31,256 nt of DNA from a virus. How positions within the stretch are numbered: position 1 is the stretch's first letter; the number at the start of each line of letters is the position of its first letter. The notes beneath the pieces were generated by a model. The model ran no database searches, was not told where the DNA came from, and saw only the letters and a program-made list of their open reading frames with translations. This document shows positions 31,226-31,256 of the stretch, in pieces. The stretch covers positions 1 to 31,256 of IMG/VR virus record IMGVR_UViG_3300030329_000957, one strand, 5' to 3'. The position numbers and the translations under genes are program-made.

Positions 31226-31256
31226 TACATTAAAAAGAAATTCCACCACCGCCTCG

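Noticed and set aside
1-31256. CRISPR array, tRNA genes, integrase, attachment site
   Set aside because: No regularly spaced direct repeats, no cloverleaf sequence with CCA-ready end, and no recombinase motif were found by reading; the tandem repeats present are all within coding genes.

Overview
This window looks like part of the genome of a marine, podovirus-like tailed phage infecting a Gram-negative bacterium. The evidence is a T7-type replication set (bifunctional primase-helicase, family A DNA polymerase, endonuclease I, an ssDNA-binding protein with an acidic tail ending in Phe), a run of very large internal virion/ejection-type proteins, short tightly overlapping genes, AT-rich DNA, and no tRNA, rRNA, integrase or repressor. 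It also encodes an AdoCbl-dependent (class II) ribonucleotide reductase. TonB-family, lipoprotein-like and signal-peptide proteins point to a host with an outer membrane. One TonB resembles the short TonB2-type proteins of marine gammaproteobacteria, so such a host is possible but not proven. No terminase, portal, capsid, tail-tube or phage RNA polymerase gene is present, so the window is probably incomplete or cut from a longer genome.

Layout: 7-12589 on the + strand holds virion genes: a small membrane/coiled-coil protein, a 987-aa Gln/Asn-rich repeat protein, a 407-aa protein with a Lys-rich amphipathic N-terminus, an acidic 211-aa protein, a 1212-aa protein with a C-terminal transglycosylase-like domain, and a 1272-aa ejection-type protein. 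From 12592 to 18733, still on +, lies an unusual cell-envelope cassette: an exported Asn-Thr-repeat protein, an exported nidogen-like protein with Cys-repeat and acidic regions, a membrane coiled-coil protein, a DUF6356-like protein, a three-helix holin-like protein, a small basic protein, a one-helix membrane protein, a lipoprotein-like gene and a TonB protein. The + and - gene arrays meet tail to tail at 18733/18734 with no bases between the stop codons.

From 31172 down to 18734 everything is on the - strand and reads as an early/replication operon behind a near-consensus sigma70-type promoter (31225-31197). In transcription order it holds two small ORFs, a TM/coiled-coil/TonB- or TolA-like protein, the SSB, a DUF6447-like protein, primase-helicase, DNA polymerase, an HNH endonuclease, an HTH protein, an Hjc-like nuclease, a RecB/Cas4-like exonuclease, small ORFs, endonuclease I (apparently starting at ATT), a DUF3310-like protein, a small ORF, class II RNR, several small ORFs and an acetyltransferase-like protein.

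The - strand genes make nucleotides, replicate DNA and resolve intermediates. The + strand genes build the injection machinery and remodel or lyse the envelope. The best candidate for an undescribed system is the envelope cassette with its TonB, together with the early TolA/TonB-like protein. Functional names rest on motif reading and memory of families; no database search was run.
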